The position numbers were made by a program, and so were the translations under genes. From assembly GCF_020615385.1 (NCBI RefSeq), contig NZ_JAJAVB010000009.1, positions 83,578 through 147,577 on the forward strand: a DNA stretch of 64,000 nucleotides, written 5' to 3'. This DNA is from Jiella soli. Lineage in GTDB: Bacteria; Pseudomonadota; Alphaproteobacteria; Rhizobiales; Rhizobiaceae. Positions within the stretch are counted from its first letter, which is position 1. Every line of letters begins with the position of its first letter. Positions 1 to 8,339 of the stretch are shown here, one piece after another. Below the pieces are notes generated by a model. That model did no database searches, was not told the DNA's origin, and saw nothing but the letters and a program-made list of their open reading frames with translations.

Positions 1-2
1 GC

Positions 3-371
3 CAGGAGACCGCGCTAGCAAAGGGCGAGTACCACGGCCTGCTCGGCGAGGCGGCGCTCGCTTTTTCCGCCAGTCTCCAAGAGACACTGGGTATCGGACT
101 ATACGAGGGACTGCTCTGCGGGGCTCGCCCCTTCGCCCCAGCCCGACTCTCCTATTCGGAGATGTACCCGTCCGAGTATCTCTATCCGAGCGCGTGGACT
201 GAGAGCTCTGAGGCGTATCGGCGGCATAAGCGGGATCTGGTGGCGGCCCTCGGCGCAGCGCTGCAAGCGGCGCACGACCCGAACGAGCAGCTGCAGCTCA
301 ACGAGGTCGCTCGTCAGGTTGCTCGGCGCTTCTTCAGCGGTGCGAAGCTCTACGAGGCCCTGTTGAGGTAG
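3..371 (+). CDS. Unknown protein, 5' end cut by the window edge
   Basis: The reading frame is open from the first bases of the window to a TAG stop at 369-371, giving at least 122 residues; the true start is upstream. A methionine codon at 162 lies inside the frame, but the sequence before it has the same codon character, so 162 is probably not the start. The visible part is soluble, moderately charged, and rich in Ala, Leu, Tyr and Glu, with no motif I recognise. It sits directly upstream of an IS21 remnant and may be island cargo. No function is proposed. Confidence 0.5.
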   Translation, partial: QETALAKGEYHGLLGEAALAFSASLQETLGIGLYEGLLCGARPFAPARLSYSEMYPSEYLYPSAWTESSEAYRRHKRDLVAALGAALQAAHDPNEQLQLNEVARQVARRFFSGAKLYEALLR

Positions 372-439
372 CGACGCCGCCTGCGGCGGGCAATCTCGTC
401 CGGATGTCCGTAATGCTGCGGCGCTCGACATGGAGGGAG

Positions 440-756
440 AGCTCTCGAAGAAGCGCGAGAAGGTCGGCCCTGCCACCGCCGCCTTCTTCCAGGCCGTCAT
501 CGAAGACAGGCCGCATCCCGAACAGGGCTTTCGAACCTGTCTCGGCGTTCTGTCGCTGGTCAAAAGCTACGGCAAGGCGCGCGTCGATGCCGCCTGCCAG
601 CGCGGCATCGCCATCAAGGCCCGCTCCGTCGCCTCGATCCGATCGATCCTCAAAAACGGTCTCGATCGCGCCTTCCTCGGCGCCGACCCAGATCCCCAGA
701 CCCATCGCCAGCCTCTTAACCACCGCAACATCCGCGGCCAGGGCTACTTTCAATGA
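440..756 (+). pseudogene. istA: IS21-family transposase IstA, C-terminal remnant
   Basis: About the last 100 residues match the C-terminal part of IS21 IstA transposases as I know them: a PHPEQGFRTCLGVL stretch, then ARSVASIRSILKNGLDRAF, and an ending of the NIRGQGYF type. The DDE catalytic core and N-terminal HTH are missing. The first in-frame ATG is at 430, but recognisable homology starts only around 440-450, so the element was cut there. The stop at 754-756 lies 14 bases before the istB remnant, the normal istA-istB spacing. Not functional. Confidence 0.85.
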
Positions 757-770
757 ACGAAAGGACTGTC

Positions 771-929
771 ATGCTCACGCATCCGACCCAAGAGAGGCTG
801 ATCGCGCTCGGCCTCGCCGGAATGGCCAAAGCCTTCGAGGAACCGGCCTTCGCATTGACGAAGGAGAACCTCGTGTCAGGCGATCTTCCGGGGCTTCTGA
901 CGCGGCACGGTGACCGCGGAGACAACTAA
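771..929 (+). pseudogene. istB: IS21-family helper ATPase IstB, N-terminal remnant
   Basis: The frame starts with MLTHPTQERLIALGLAGMAK, the typical beginning of IstB, the AAA+ helper of IS21 transposition. Homology ends after about 28 residues; the rest of the 52-residue frame is unrelated and runs through the 3' end of the opposite-strand EAL gene before stopping at 929. No Walker motifs are present. With the istA remnant it shows that an IS21 copy once lay here and was deleted from both sides. Confidence 0.85.
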
Positions 930-3272
930 ATCCGTGGCCTGGGCAGCCTGCATCGGTCGGCCGAGCAGGTAGCCCTGCGCGGCATTAACGCCGAGCGCCA
1001 CCAGCTTAGCGAGCTGATCGCCGCGTTCGACGCCTTCCGCCAGCGTTGGGATCGACAACTCCCGCGCCATTGCTGTCACCGCCCTCAGCACCGCCTGCGC
1101 ACCGACATCATCCGGCGCCGCGTCGACGAAGCTGCGGTCGATCTTGATCCGGTCGAGTTGGAAGTCTCTGAGATGGGCGAGCGACGAGTAGCCGGTGCCG
1201 AAGTCATCCATGGCGATGCGGATGCCGAGGGCTCTAAGGCCTGCGAGCGTCGCAGCGATGGCATGGCCGTCCTCGACCATGGCTGTCTCGGTTAGTTCAA
1301 TCTCCAGCCGGTCTGGCGTCAACCCGTATCTGTCCAGGCATTGCGTCACCTGGCGCAACAGATCGGCGGAGCGCATCTGTACCGGCGAGACGTTCACGGC
1401 GACGTGGATGTGCGCCGGCCAGAGCGAGACCTGCCGGCATGCCTCATCGAGCACCCAGGCGCCGATCTCTCTGATTATGCCGTTCGCCTCGGCGAGGGGA
1501 ATGAACTCGGCAGGCGATACGAGGCCGCGCGTTGGGTGGTGCCAGCGGATCAGCGCCTCGAAGCCGGCAAGGGAGCGGTCGGGAAGCCCGTATAGGGGCT
1601 GGTACACAAGTTCGAACTCTCCAGAGGCTGTCGCTCGGGCCAATTCCCGCTCGGTCTGACGCCGCTGCGCCGCCTTCTCCAACATGCCCTCGGCATAGAC
1701 GGCGAAGCAGAATCGCCCCTGTTCCTTGGCCCTGTAGAGCGCCAAGTCTGCTTTCTGCACCGCAAGGTCGGCGCCGTCGCTCGGATCGGAGGTAGCGAGG
1801 CCGACGCTGCAGCCCACCGAGAGTGCGTGCTGGTCTACCTGGAAGGGCGACCGGAAGGCGCTGATCACGGCGCAGGCAAGTGCCTCGCCCTCGTCGGCCA
1901 CCTCCGGCACGATCGCGATCTCGTCGCCACCGATGCGGAAGATCGCGTCGCCGTGGCCACACAGCGTGCGTAGCCTTTGAGCTGCAACGATGAGCAATTG
2001 ATCACCGACCCGATGGCCGAGCGTGTCGTTGACCTCTTTGAAATGGTCGAGATCCAGCATCAGCACCGTGACGGCGTCGCCGCTCTTCAGCCGCGCCTCG
2101 ATCGTCTCGTTGAAGTTGCGCCGGTTCGGCAAGCCTGTCAGGGCATCGTGGAAGGCCATGTGCGCCATCTCGGCGCGCACCTCCCGCTCGCTTGTCACGT
2201 CGTCATAGGTCAGGATCGCCCCGCCCTCTGCAAGCGGTCGGCAGGAGATCGACAAGATGCGACCGTCGTCGAAGGTGTGCTCCAGCCGCGTTGTCGTCTC
2301 CTGCGCCATCCAACGGTCGTGGTTGCGGATCGTCCGCGCTATGCGCTCTGCGCTCCAGCCGTTCGCCGCACCGACTTTCGACAGGAACGAGTCGAGGTCC
2401 ATGCCGGTGCAGATCGCGCCCTCGCTCAGAAGCAGCATCGCGCGAGCCTGGTCATTGTAGAGATCGATGGTCCGCTGCGCCGAGATCTTGACGAGGCCGT
2501 TGGACATGTTGGCGAGGGCCGTCGATAGCATCGCCAGGTGCTCGGTCCGCATCTGCGTCTCGTGCAGCATGCGCTCGTCGCGCTGGGCACCGCCGACGGC
2601 GATGGCCATGGCCGTTACGAACAACATCAACGCCGCCATAGCCACGCACACCGACAGGGTGACCGGCTCGACCGACGAGAGGCCCGGGGAGGCGACGGGG
2701 GTGATCGTCAGTCCGCTCATCGCTGTGAAGTGCAGCGCACAGACACCGGCAACGATAAGGCTGGCCATCACGAATCCGCGGCCGCCGCGCGAGCCGATGA
2801 GGACGGCGGAAGCAAGAAATACCATGCCGGCGGCGAACGCCAAGACAGTCAGAGGCACGCTGTAGCTGGTGAGGCACCCCTGCAGCGCTGCCATGCCAGT
2901 GAAGTGCATCGCGCCAACGCCGGCACCGGCCAGTGCGCCGAGCACCCCCCTCTGCCAGCGGCGTGCGACGATCACCGTCAGAGCCATCGGCAAACCGACG
3001 CCGACGACGCCGATCGCCAGCGAGGCGAGCGTGACGGTCAGATCATAGCCAAGCGCCGTGTCCGGCCGGAAGCCGAGCATCGCGACGAAATGGGTGGTCC
3101 AGACCCCCACGCCTGCGACCAGTGCGATTGTTGTCATCCAGAAGTAGCGCCGCGACGATCGAACTGCTTGCGCTCGCCGTATCAGGTAAACGAGAATCGC
3201 CGCCATCGTGACGCAGACGAACAGAGCGGTCAGGACCAAGGGCAGCGAGTGTTGGGCAATCAGCGCAAGCAT
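876..3272 (-). CDS. MHYT-GGDEF-EAL membrane cyclic-di-GMP protein
   Basis: Predicted 798-residue inner-membrane signalling protein. The N-terminal ~230 residues are seven-helix MHYT sensor type, with repeated motifs (THFVAML, MHFTGMAAL, LHFTAMSGL) whose His and Met residues are thought to bind copper or sense diatomic gases. A PAS-like segment follows, then GGDEF (~375-530; active-site motif GGDEI, a conservative change) and EAL (~540-785; FEALIRW, ELTETAM, DDFGTGYSSL, TLAEGVE). The metal and catalytic motifs of EAL look intact, so phosphodiesterase activity is likely; cyclase activity is possible. I chose ATG 3272 because the MHYT helix begins there; an upstream ATG at 3326 adds an unlikely Cys/Arg-rich leader. 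The last residues overlap an IS21 remnant. Divergent from the LuxR-type gene, with a shared 251-base promoter region. Confidence 0.9.
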   Translation of the reverse strand: MLALIAQHSLPLVLTALFVCVTMAAILVYLIRRAQAVRSSRRYFWMTTIALVAGVGVWTTHFVAMLGFRPDTALGYDLTVTLASLAIGVVGVGLPMALTVIVARRWQRGVLGALAGAGVGAMHFTGMAALQGCLTSYSVPLTVLAFAAGMVFLASAVLIGSRGGRGFVMASLIVAGVCALHFTAMSGLTITPVASPGLSSVEPVTLSVCVAMAALMLFVTAMAIAVGGAQRDERMLHETQMRTEHLAMLSTALANMSNGLVKISAQRTIDLYNDQARAMLLLSEGAICTGMDLDSFLSKVGAANGWSAERIARTIRNHDRWMAQETTTRLEHTFDDGRILSISCRPLAEGGAILTYDDVTSEREVRAEMAHMAFHDALTGLPNRRNFNETIEARLKSGDAVTVLMLDLDHFKEVNDTLGHRVGDQLLIVAAQRLRTLCGHGDAIFRIGGDEIAIVPEVADEGEALACAVISAFRSPFQVDQHALSVGCSVGLATSDPSDGADLAVQKADLALYRAKEQGRFCFAVYAEGMLEKAAQRRQTERELARATASGEFELVYQPLYGLPDRSLAGFEALIRWHHPTRGLVSPAEFIPLAEANGIIREIGAWVLDEACRQVSLWPAHIHVAVNVSPVQMRSADLLRQVTQCLDRYGLTPDRLEIELTETAMVEDGHAIAATLAGLRALGIRIAMDDFGTGYSSLAHLRDFQLDRIKIDRSFVDAAPDDVGAQAVLRAVTAMARELSIPTLAEGVERGDQLAKLVALGVNAAQGYLLGRPMQAAQATDLVVSAVTVPRQKPRKIA

Positions 3273-3523
3273 TGAGGTTCCGCGGCGGCAGAAATATCTT
3301 GCCTGACGGCAAGGCAACGTCGGCATCCTTGCCTAGGAACTCTTAAGGAGAGGCTATCGTCCCACGTGGCCCGGTGACGCACTAGGCGCTCTCGCTTCGC
3401 TCGGCGCTGGGATGTCGAGGGCAATGCCCGATTTGAACTCTCCGGGAGCATCAATGGAGTTGACCTGCCTCTACGACTCACTGCTAAGTTGTCGGAACTG
3501 TCGTAGGAAGACCGAGTTAACCT

Positions 3524-4612
3524 GTGGATATTTCCCATCTTGTTGATCTGATCTACGACGCTGCGACAGATCCAACGGACGAGGGATGGCAGGCTGTAGT
3601 GGCCCTGATCAGTGGCCTCATGGCTGATGCCGCAGTGATCTTCGACAGTGGGGCTGTCGTCGCGTCCGAGCATCCGCTCCTAATTCCGTATCGCTTCGAC
3701 ACGGAGAGAGTCCGGATACATTTCGAGCGCTTTGCCACGGCCGGCGACAATATCGGCATGCGCCAGCTACAGACGGGCCCGGTTGGCCAAGCCTTCGATA
3801 TGCACCAGGGCATTGCGCCAGAGACCTGGCATCGCGCCGCATCGGTCGCGAACATTCTCACGCCACAGGGTTTCACAGAAGGCACTCTGCTCGTTGTCGA
3901 TCGGGAGCCGGATCATTTGAGCAGCATGCTCATCTATCGAAGCGACAGGGCCGGGAGTTTCACCGAACGCGACGTTCGCATGTTGAATGAACTCGCTCCG
4001 CATCTGCGTCGCGCATTTGCAGTCCGCCGACGCTTCATGGATCTTGCCGCCCGCGAGAGATCGGCGCACCAGCTCTTGGTTCAGACGAGCACCGGGATGC
4101 TGATCACTTCTCGTCAAGGGAGGCTTTTGCGTGCGACCGGCGAGGCTGAAAGGGCCTTCGCATCTGGGATACTGCGCGTCTCAGCGTTTGGAAGGATCGG
4201 CTCGTCTAACCCTGGTTCCGACAGACTTTTTCAATGCCGCTTCAGGGACGAGGCTCCGGTGCTCGCGCCGTTTTCAACGCGACGCGCCGGCCAGAACTGG
4301 ATCATCACGGAGCTGCCGGAGCCAGTCGCTGCTTCGATTGCCGGGTGTGGGGATGCGCTCGCTTTCCACATAGAACGTCGCCCGGCCCCCAAGCGCGACA
4401 TTACTGAACTTCTGAAGGTTCGCTACGGGTTGACCAAGGCGGAAGCCTCGATCGCGGCATTGCTGAAGGAGGGGGTGAGCGTGAAGGCAATCGCTGAGCA
4501 GCGAAGCGGCTCGGAAGCGACGGTTCGGACGCATATCAAGTCGATCCTGCACAAGACGGGAACGAAGCGGCAAGCCGAACTTGTTGCACTCCTACATCGC
4601 ATCGTTGCATGA
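3524..4612 (+). CDS. LuxR-family transcriptional regulator
   Basis: 362 residues. The C-terminal ~65 residues form a LuxR/GerE helix-turn-helix: GLTKAEASIAALLKEG, then SVKAIAEQ and EATVRTHIKSILHKTGTKRQ, the usual scissor-helix and recognition-helix pattern. The N-terminal ~280 residues are an unassigned sensor region, not a receiver or a clear autoinducer domain. The start is GTG at 3524, with an AGGAAG about 14 bases upstream, so the start is moderately sure. It is divergent from the MHYT-GGDEF-EAL gene, which suggests that it controls that gene or responds to the same signal. Confidence 0.85.
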   Translation: MDISHLVDLIYDAATDPTDEGWQAVVALISGLMADAAVIFDSGAVVASEHPLLIPYRFDTERVRIHFERFATAGDNIGMRQLQTGPVGQAFDMHQGIAPETWHRAASVANILTPQGFTEGTLLVVDREPDHLSSMLIYRSDRAGSFTERDVRMLNELAPHLRRAFAVRRRFMDLAARERSAHQLLVQTSTGMLITSRQGRLLRATGEAERAFASGILRVSAFGRIGSSNPGSDRLFQCRFRDEAPVLAPFSTRRAGQNWIITELPEPVAASIAGCGDALAFHIERRPAPKRDITELLKVRYGLTKAEASIAALLKEGVSVKAIAEQRSGSEATVRTHIKSILHKTGTKRQAELVALLHRIVA

Positions 4613-5048
4613 TCGCAACAGATCGCACTTTTGGGCAGTTCTACCCCAAATTGGGCATGTCCTGCATCGCGATGGGGATGAACATGCAAGTGCCTTCGGG
4701 TCGCGATCGCCTCGCGAGCAATGCCCCAGATTGACGGGGTGATCGCATGGCTGGCGTGCTCCCAACACCCAGCCACCCGAAGGTGATTATCATCCTCTGC
4801 GGCGCCATTCCTTCGCCAAGCTGAGCCCTTCTTGCACTGACCCGTCTGCAGATGCGGCCGGTCCTGCTGGCTAAACTTGCCGGGCTGTGTAACGCGATCT
4901 CCCGCGGCGACAGACGGGGTGAGCGCCTCCCTTTCCGCGATGTCGGACGCCGACGTTCGAATCGGCGCGGTCACGCTGAGATGTCTCTTAATCAACGGAA
5001 CAGCGCCGCGTTGATCAAGGGAACGCCGCGGCGTTTCTAATTTGCATG
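4613..5048. other. Intergenic region without a supported gene
   Basis: 436 bases between the LuxR-type gene and a small minus-strand gene. No open frame here has convincing codon character or a ribosome binding site. The right end contains two inverted repeats (4988-5018 and 5022-5035), described separately. Confidence 0.5.
4988..5035. repeat. Two adjacent inverted repeats
   Basis: First repeat: TTAATCAAC at 4988-4996 pairs with GTTGATCAA at 5010-5018, with one mismatch and a 13-base loop. Second: AACGCCGCGGCGTT at 5022-5035 is a perfect 14-base palindrome. They lie just downstream of the small minus-strand gene that accompanies the Rep gene. They could end transcription or be structure recognised by the nearby HUH protein; no U-run follows. 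Confidence 0.5.
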
Positions 5049-5372
5049 TTACGGGTTCCCGAGGCTGGCGTGCGCTGTCGATCGGGTGTGGGGGCGACGG
5101 ATAGCGGTAATGCTGCGCAGTTCAATATAGCCCCTCAACTGATGCGCAAGTTGCACTAGCAGCTCCTTATCCGCCCTTTTTGTGAACGTGGTGGCGAAAC
5201 GTTGCAGACGCAATTCAAGCGCGATCAATGTGCCAAGACCCGGCTCCTGCTTCGTAGCCAGCAAGTGCGAAAAGTATCGTCCGCTGCGGCCTAGCCAGAT
5301 CCGTGAAAATTCCGTCTGCGATACCACCATTTTAGCTTCCACAAGCTGATTGAATATTTCTTCGATGTTCAT
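5049..5372 (-). CDS. Small conserved protein paired with the Rep gene (DUF6626-like)
   Basis: 107 residues beginning MNIEEIFNQL. The ATG at 5372 is chosen because GGAGGG lies about 5 bases upstream; a longer frame from 5414 lacks a binding site. The stretch EFSRIWLGRSGRYFSHLLA resembles small alphaproteobacterial proteins I associate with DUF6626; that assignment is from memory and uncertain. The fold looks helical and could bind DNA, but no clear HTH is visible. It is divergent from the Rep gene (5453), sharing an 80-base AT-rich region with a palindrome, so a role in controlling rep expression or copy number is a fair guess. Confidence 0.7.
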   Translation of the reverse strand: MNIEEIFNQLVEAKMVVSQTEFSRIWLGRSGRYFSHLLATKQEPGLGTLIALELRLQRFATTFTKRADKELLVQLAHQLRGYIELRSITAIRRPHTRSTAHASLGNP

Positions 5373-5392
5373 TTTTTCGCCCTCCATCACAT

Positions 5393-5406
5393 GAATATTT
5401 ATATTC
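5393..5406. promoter_or_regulatory. Palindrome between the Rep gene and its divergent partner
   Basis: GAATAT, two T, ATATTC: a perfect inverted repeat with a 2-base centre in the AT-rich 80-base region between divergent starts at 5372 and 5453. Its position 21 bases from one start and 47 from the other suits an operator for both genes. The binding protein is unknown. Confidence 0.45.
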
Positions 5407-5452
5407 GCTTCCAACTGCTTTATAAATAGCAGACGTTCTAAACTGGAGACTT

Positions 5453-6685
5453 ATGATGTGGAACATAGCTGAATTACGCGCGGCAATGATGCGCGGAAAT
5501 TATTTTAATATTAGAGAGCGAAGTAAACTCCGATGGTTGGCACCGGGAATGGAGGCCCAGCGGCAGGCCGTGATGAACGCGATGGGCATGATGCACGATG
5601 TCTTCCATCGCATGCGTGACTGTGGAGATGACGATCGTTGGGGCGGGGTCAATTACTGCCGCGTGCCGACCTGTCCCCGTTGTTTCATGCGGTTCCGCGC
5701 TCAAGAGACCGGCAAGGCGATTAAGCGTGACTTCGAGGGGGCCACCAACGACGACCTTGCCTTCTTCACAATCCTGCTTCCCCTGACGGCGGCTATCGGC
5801 GATGTGGGCGAGATCATCGAGGTTGAGAAGCGCCGCATTCGTAACATGTTCGCTCGGCGGCGCCGCGATGATGATCGATGGAATGCCATTCACTTCGTCG
5901 GCTGGTGGGAGATGGACCGGACAGATCCAGAGAAGCTGGCGGAAGCCGGACGCAATAGCCGACTGTTCTACGAACAAACCAACGCGCCGGTATTCGCGAT
6001 GCCCGGTCAGACGCTCTGGCGGCCGCATTTACACGGCATCGTATATCTTGGTGGTCTGACCGCTGCGGATTTCGCCGAGACGCTCCGCAATTATGGTCAC
6101 GGTTCGGCGTATCAGGTGGATGTGCAGGAGTTCGACACAAAGCGGCCAGTTGGGAGGAACATCCAGAGCGTCGTCCGCTATGCCTTGAAGTTTCGCATAG
6201 AGAACGATTTTAAATGTCCGCGAGGCTTTGATTACGCTGAAGACGAGAAGACCAAGTGTTGTTCGAATGTGGACCGGAACTGGTGGAGCTCAAAGGACAT
6301 CAAGACATATACGGAGTGGCTGATGTCGGATCGCAGTGGCTTTCGCTCGCTGCGCTTTCAGATTAAGAAGAAAGACGTAACGAAAGAAGGTATCAGTGCC
6401 TTAATATCTGATACATCAGACGTAGTGTGTGAGAGTGTTAGGTATGACAATACAATACAAGATACTAACTTGCCAGAAGCACGCGGCCCGAACACCGCGC
6501 ACGCTCCACATGCAGGGACATTCAACGGGCGCATAAAGCTCGGGAATTTGTCTGATCGCAGGCTGAAAGAGTGCAGAACAGGGCCGGCAGGACCGGGAAA
6601 AGCTATCACATCGGCACCGGACCCAATTCCACTTCGTATGCGACTGCTCGCCATTGCCGCCGAACGCGTTTCCCGTCCGTTATAG
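5453..6685 (+). CDS. HUH-endonuclease Rep-like protein (rolling-circle type)
   Basis: 410 residues. Visible signatures in order: a Cys cluster C69-x4-C74-x2-C77; a hydrophobic FFTILLP (104-110) like rolling-circle motif 1; PHLHGIVYLGG with H192-x-H194, the HUH metal site; and VVRYALKF with Y243-x2-K246, the nicking-tyrosine motif. These match single-Tyr HUH replication initiators, which nick DNA and attach covalently to the 5' end. The ~110 C-terminal residues are low in similarity to anything I know and have more AT-rich codons. GGAGA at 5445-5449 precedes two candidate ATGs (5453 and 5456). No other replication or partition gene is visible, so it may be the relic or active initiator of an integrated plasmid-like element. 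Confidence 0.75.
   Translation: MMWNIAELRAAMMRGNYFNIRERSKLRWLAPGMEAQRQAVMNAMGMMHDVFHRMRDCGDDDRWGGVNYCRVPTCPRCFMRFRAQETGKAIKRDFEGATNDDLAFFTILLPLTAAIGDVGEIIEVEKRRIRNMFARRRRDDDRWNAIHFVGWWEMDRTDPEKLAEAGRNSRLFYEQTNAPVFAMPGQTLWRPHLHGIVYLGGLTAADFAETLRNYGHGSAYQVDVQEFDTKRPVGRNIQSVVRYALKFRIENDFKCPRGFDYAEDEKTKCCSNVDRNWWSSKDIKTYTEWLMSDRSGFRSLRFQIKKKDVTKEGISALISDTSDVVCESVRYDNTIQDTNLPEARGPNTAHAPHAGTFNGRIKLGNLSDRRLKECRTGPAGPGKAITSAPDPIPLRMRLLAIAAERVSRPL
6390..6414. repeat. Inverted repeat inside the rep reading frame
   Basis: GTATCAG (6390-6396) and CTGATAC (6408-6414) are exact complements separated by 11 bases, in the AT-rich 3' part of the Rep gene. Rolling-circle origins sometimes lie in or next to rep and contain such hairpins, but two 7-base arms can also arise by chance. 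Confidence 0.3.
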
Positions 6686-6723
6686 CCACTCTCGGCGTAT
6701 TCTCTGCCCGCGTGGCGGCACCG

Positions 6724-7740
6724 CTATTTCCTGTAGCGGTCGAAGGCCGTCTTGATCTGGACGATCGGCTCCACGTCCGCGCGGTAGATGTCCGTCTGCA
6801 GGAAGATAAGTTCGTCGGCATAGGCCGCTTCGTCGATTTCGGTCCACCAACTCTTCGGCTGCCCGTCCGAGCCGTCGTTCCAGCGATAGCCTCGCGCTTT
6901 CAAGACGTCTTTCAGCTCAAACGGGCTGCCTTGCGCGAAGACGCGGAGCCGCTTCTTCGAGCTTGACGTCACAAGCCGCTGCAACGCGGTCTCGCCGGCG
7001 TCGGCCGGAGCCGCTGCGAGAACTTCTAGCAAAGCATGGCAGTCATCGACCGCGCGGTGCCCGTTATGGAACAACCCGCACTGTCCGACGAGGTAGACAA
7101 GCTTGCTCCCCTCGAAGCCGAACGCGCTCCATTCCACCTCGGCGACAGAGCAGGCCCAGGCCTTGTGCTGGAAGTGCGGATGGAAGCGCTCGCAGAAGGT
7201 GCGGTCGAAACTCGCATTGTGCGCGATGATGAGGTCCGCATTCGCGATGAACGCTGAGACCGCATGCAGATCTATAGTGCGGCCCGACACCATCTCATCG
7301 GTGATGCCGGTGATCCTCGTAATTTCCGCACTCACCGGCACTGACGGCTCCCGCAGTTCCGAGAACGTGCCGATGACGTCCTGAATGCCGTTCTCGTCAT
7401 AGGTGAACGCGACCATGCCGAGTTCGATGATTTCGTCCTGCAGGTGGTTTAGGCCGGTCGTCTCGGTGTCCAGAATAATGCCGACGCGCTGACCCGGATT
7501 AAGTGCGTAGTTCTGAACGACGGCGCGTGGAACCAGTTGCCGCAGAATGCGGTAGCGCCCTGTCGCTTCCAATTGCCGAACCAGCTGTTCCTCATGCAAC
7601 GCCGGTGGGGCTTCACTGTGACGCTCTGCAGGTCTCGCACTATGCAGGGTCGTTGGAGCTTCGTCTGCGTCAGCCGGTTCTGCGATCACCGAGAAGAGAT
7701 CGGACTGGGCAAGCTGGCCGCCCCTGCTCCCTCTGCTCAT
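6724..7740 (-). CDS. DEDDh-family 3'-5' exonuclease (DnaQ-like)
   Basis: 338 residues. The DnaQ-like exonuclease domain spans about 85-245: motif I LDTETTG with D91 and E93, motif II AHNASFDRTF with D179, motif III GHRAVDD with H228 and D233. These are the four acids and the general-base His of DEDDh nucleases, which remove nucleotides from DNA or RNA 3' ends with two metal ions. The N-terminal ~80 residues are polar and unassigned. The C-terminal ~90 residues contain a WWTE-type small domain often seen in this plasmid and island subfamily (from memory). The downstream face meets the convergent Rep gene. It lies 39 bases after a small gene on the same strand, so the two are probably co-transcribed. 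Confidence 0.88.
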   Translation of the reverse strand: MSRGSRGGQLAQSDLFSVIAEPADADEAPTTLHSARPAERHSEAPPALHEEQLVRQLEATGRYRILRQLVPRAVVQNYALNPGQRVGIILDTETTGLNHLQDEIIELGMVAFTYDENGIQDVIGTFSELREPSVPVSAEITRITGITDEMVSGRTIDLHAVSAFIANADLIIAHNASFDRTFCERFHPHFQHKAWACSVAEVEWSAFGFEGSKLVYLVGQCGLFHNGHRAVDDCHALLEVLAAAPADAGETALQRLVTSSSKKRLRVFAQGSPFELKDVLKARGYRWNDGSDGQPKSWWTEIDEAAYADELIFLQTDIYRADVEPIVQIKTAFDRYRK

Positions 7741-7779
7741 CTTGATCCTCGAACTCGCGTGATGGACGGCGATCGCGGC

Positions 7780-8040
7780 TCAGTGCATATCGCGCTTCGG
7801 CGCCGAGATAAACTCTAGAATGCCTTCGGCTTCGACGGCCCGTTTGAACTCCGCAAACGCTTCTTCGTCGGTTGCGAACTCGTCTTCCCACACCGTCGAT
7901 GTGTTGGCGCTATCAACAACTTCGAGGATCCAGCCGTCGCCGCTGTCCGCGAACCTGAATATGTTCACCGTGACCGTCAGGCCATGGTCTGTGACAAGGC
8001 CCGAATACGGAGAGAATTCGATTTCGGGATCGTCTTCCAT
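7780..8040 (-). CDS. Small hypothetical protein upstream of the exonuclease
   Basis: 86 residues from MEDDPEIEFSPYSG, with GAGAA just upstream; longer starts at 8058 and 8136 are possible. It is acidic, with a predicted beta-rich first half (VTVNIFRFADSGDGWILEVV) and an alpha second half ending EGILEFISAPKR. No catalytic motif is visible. It is on the same strand as, and 39 bases ahead of, the DEDDh exonuclease. I have seen similar short proteins next to plasmid and island genes in Rhizobiales but know no function. Confidence 0.6.
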   Translation of the reverse strand: MEDDPEIEFSPYSGLVTDHGLTVTVNIFRFADSGDGWILEVVDSANTSTVWEDEFATDEEAFAEFKRAVEAEGILEFISAPKRDMH

Positions 8041-8339
8041 TCGGTTCTCTGGTGCCATTCGTGTAGGCGCCAGCATATACCGGGAACCGAGATTGTCAGC
8101 ATCTCTTCGGGTCGACTGACGTGGTAGCCACGTCACGGGCGAAGAGATCGGTACCCGTCAAGTCGCCGGCCTGCTGCAGCTTTTGCCCACAAAGGGTCGC
8201 ACAGCGCGTTGGCGGACAGAACGCAGTCTTGTAGCTTTGGCTCTAGGCCGCGTCCTGGTGACGCTCTTAGAGGCTCACTGACTGCTTGGGCGGCTGGCCC
8301 GTGGCTGTCGCTGCGAAGCATGTGTGAGATTATCGGGTC
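8041..8339. other. Intergenic region, nothing recognised
   Basis: About 300 bases between the divergent small gene (7780-8040) and the unknown 284-residue gene. It must hold both promoters. I see no convincing operator, repeat or RNA. Confidence 0.4.

Noticed and set aside
4423..4995. 190-codon minus-strand frame over the end of the LuxR gene and the intergenic region
   Set aside because: No ribosome binding site or family, and it overlaps the HTH-coding end of a clear gene.
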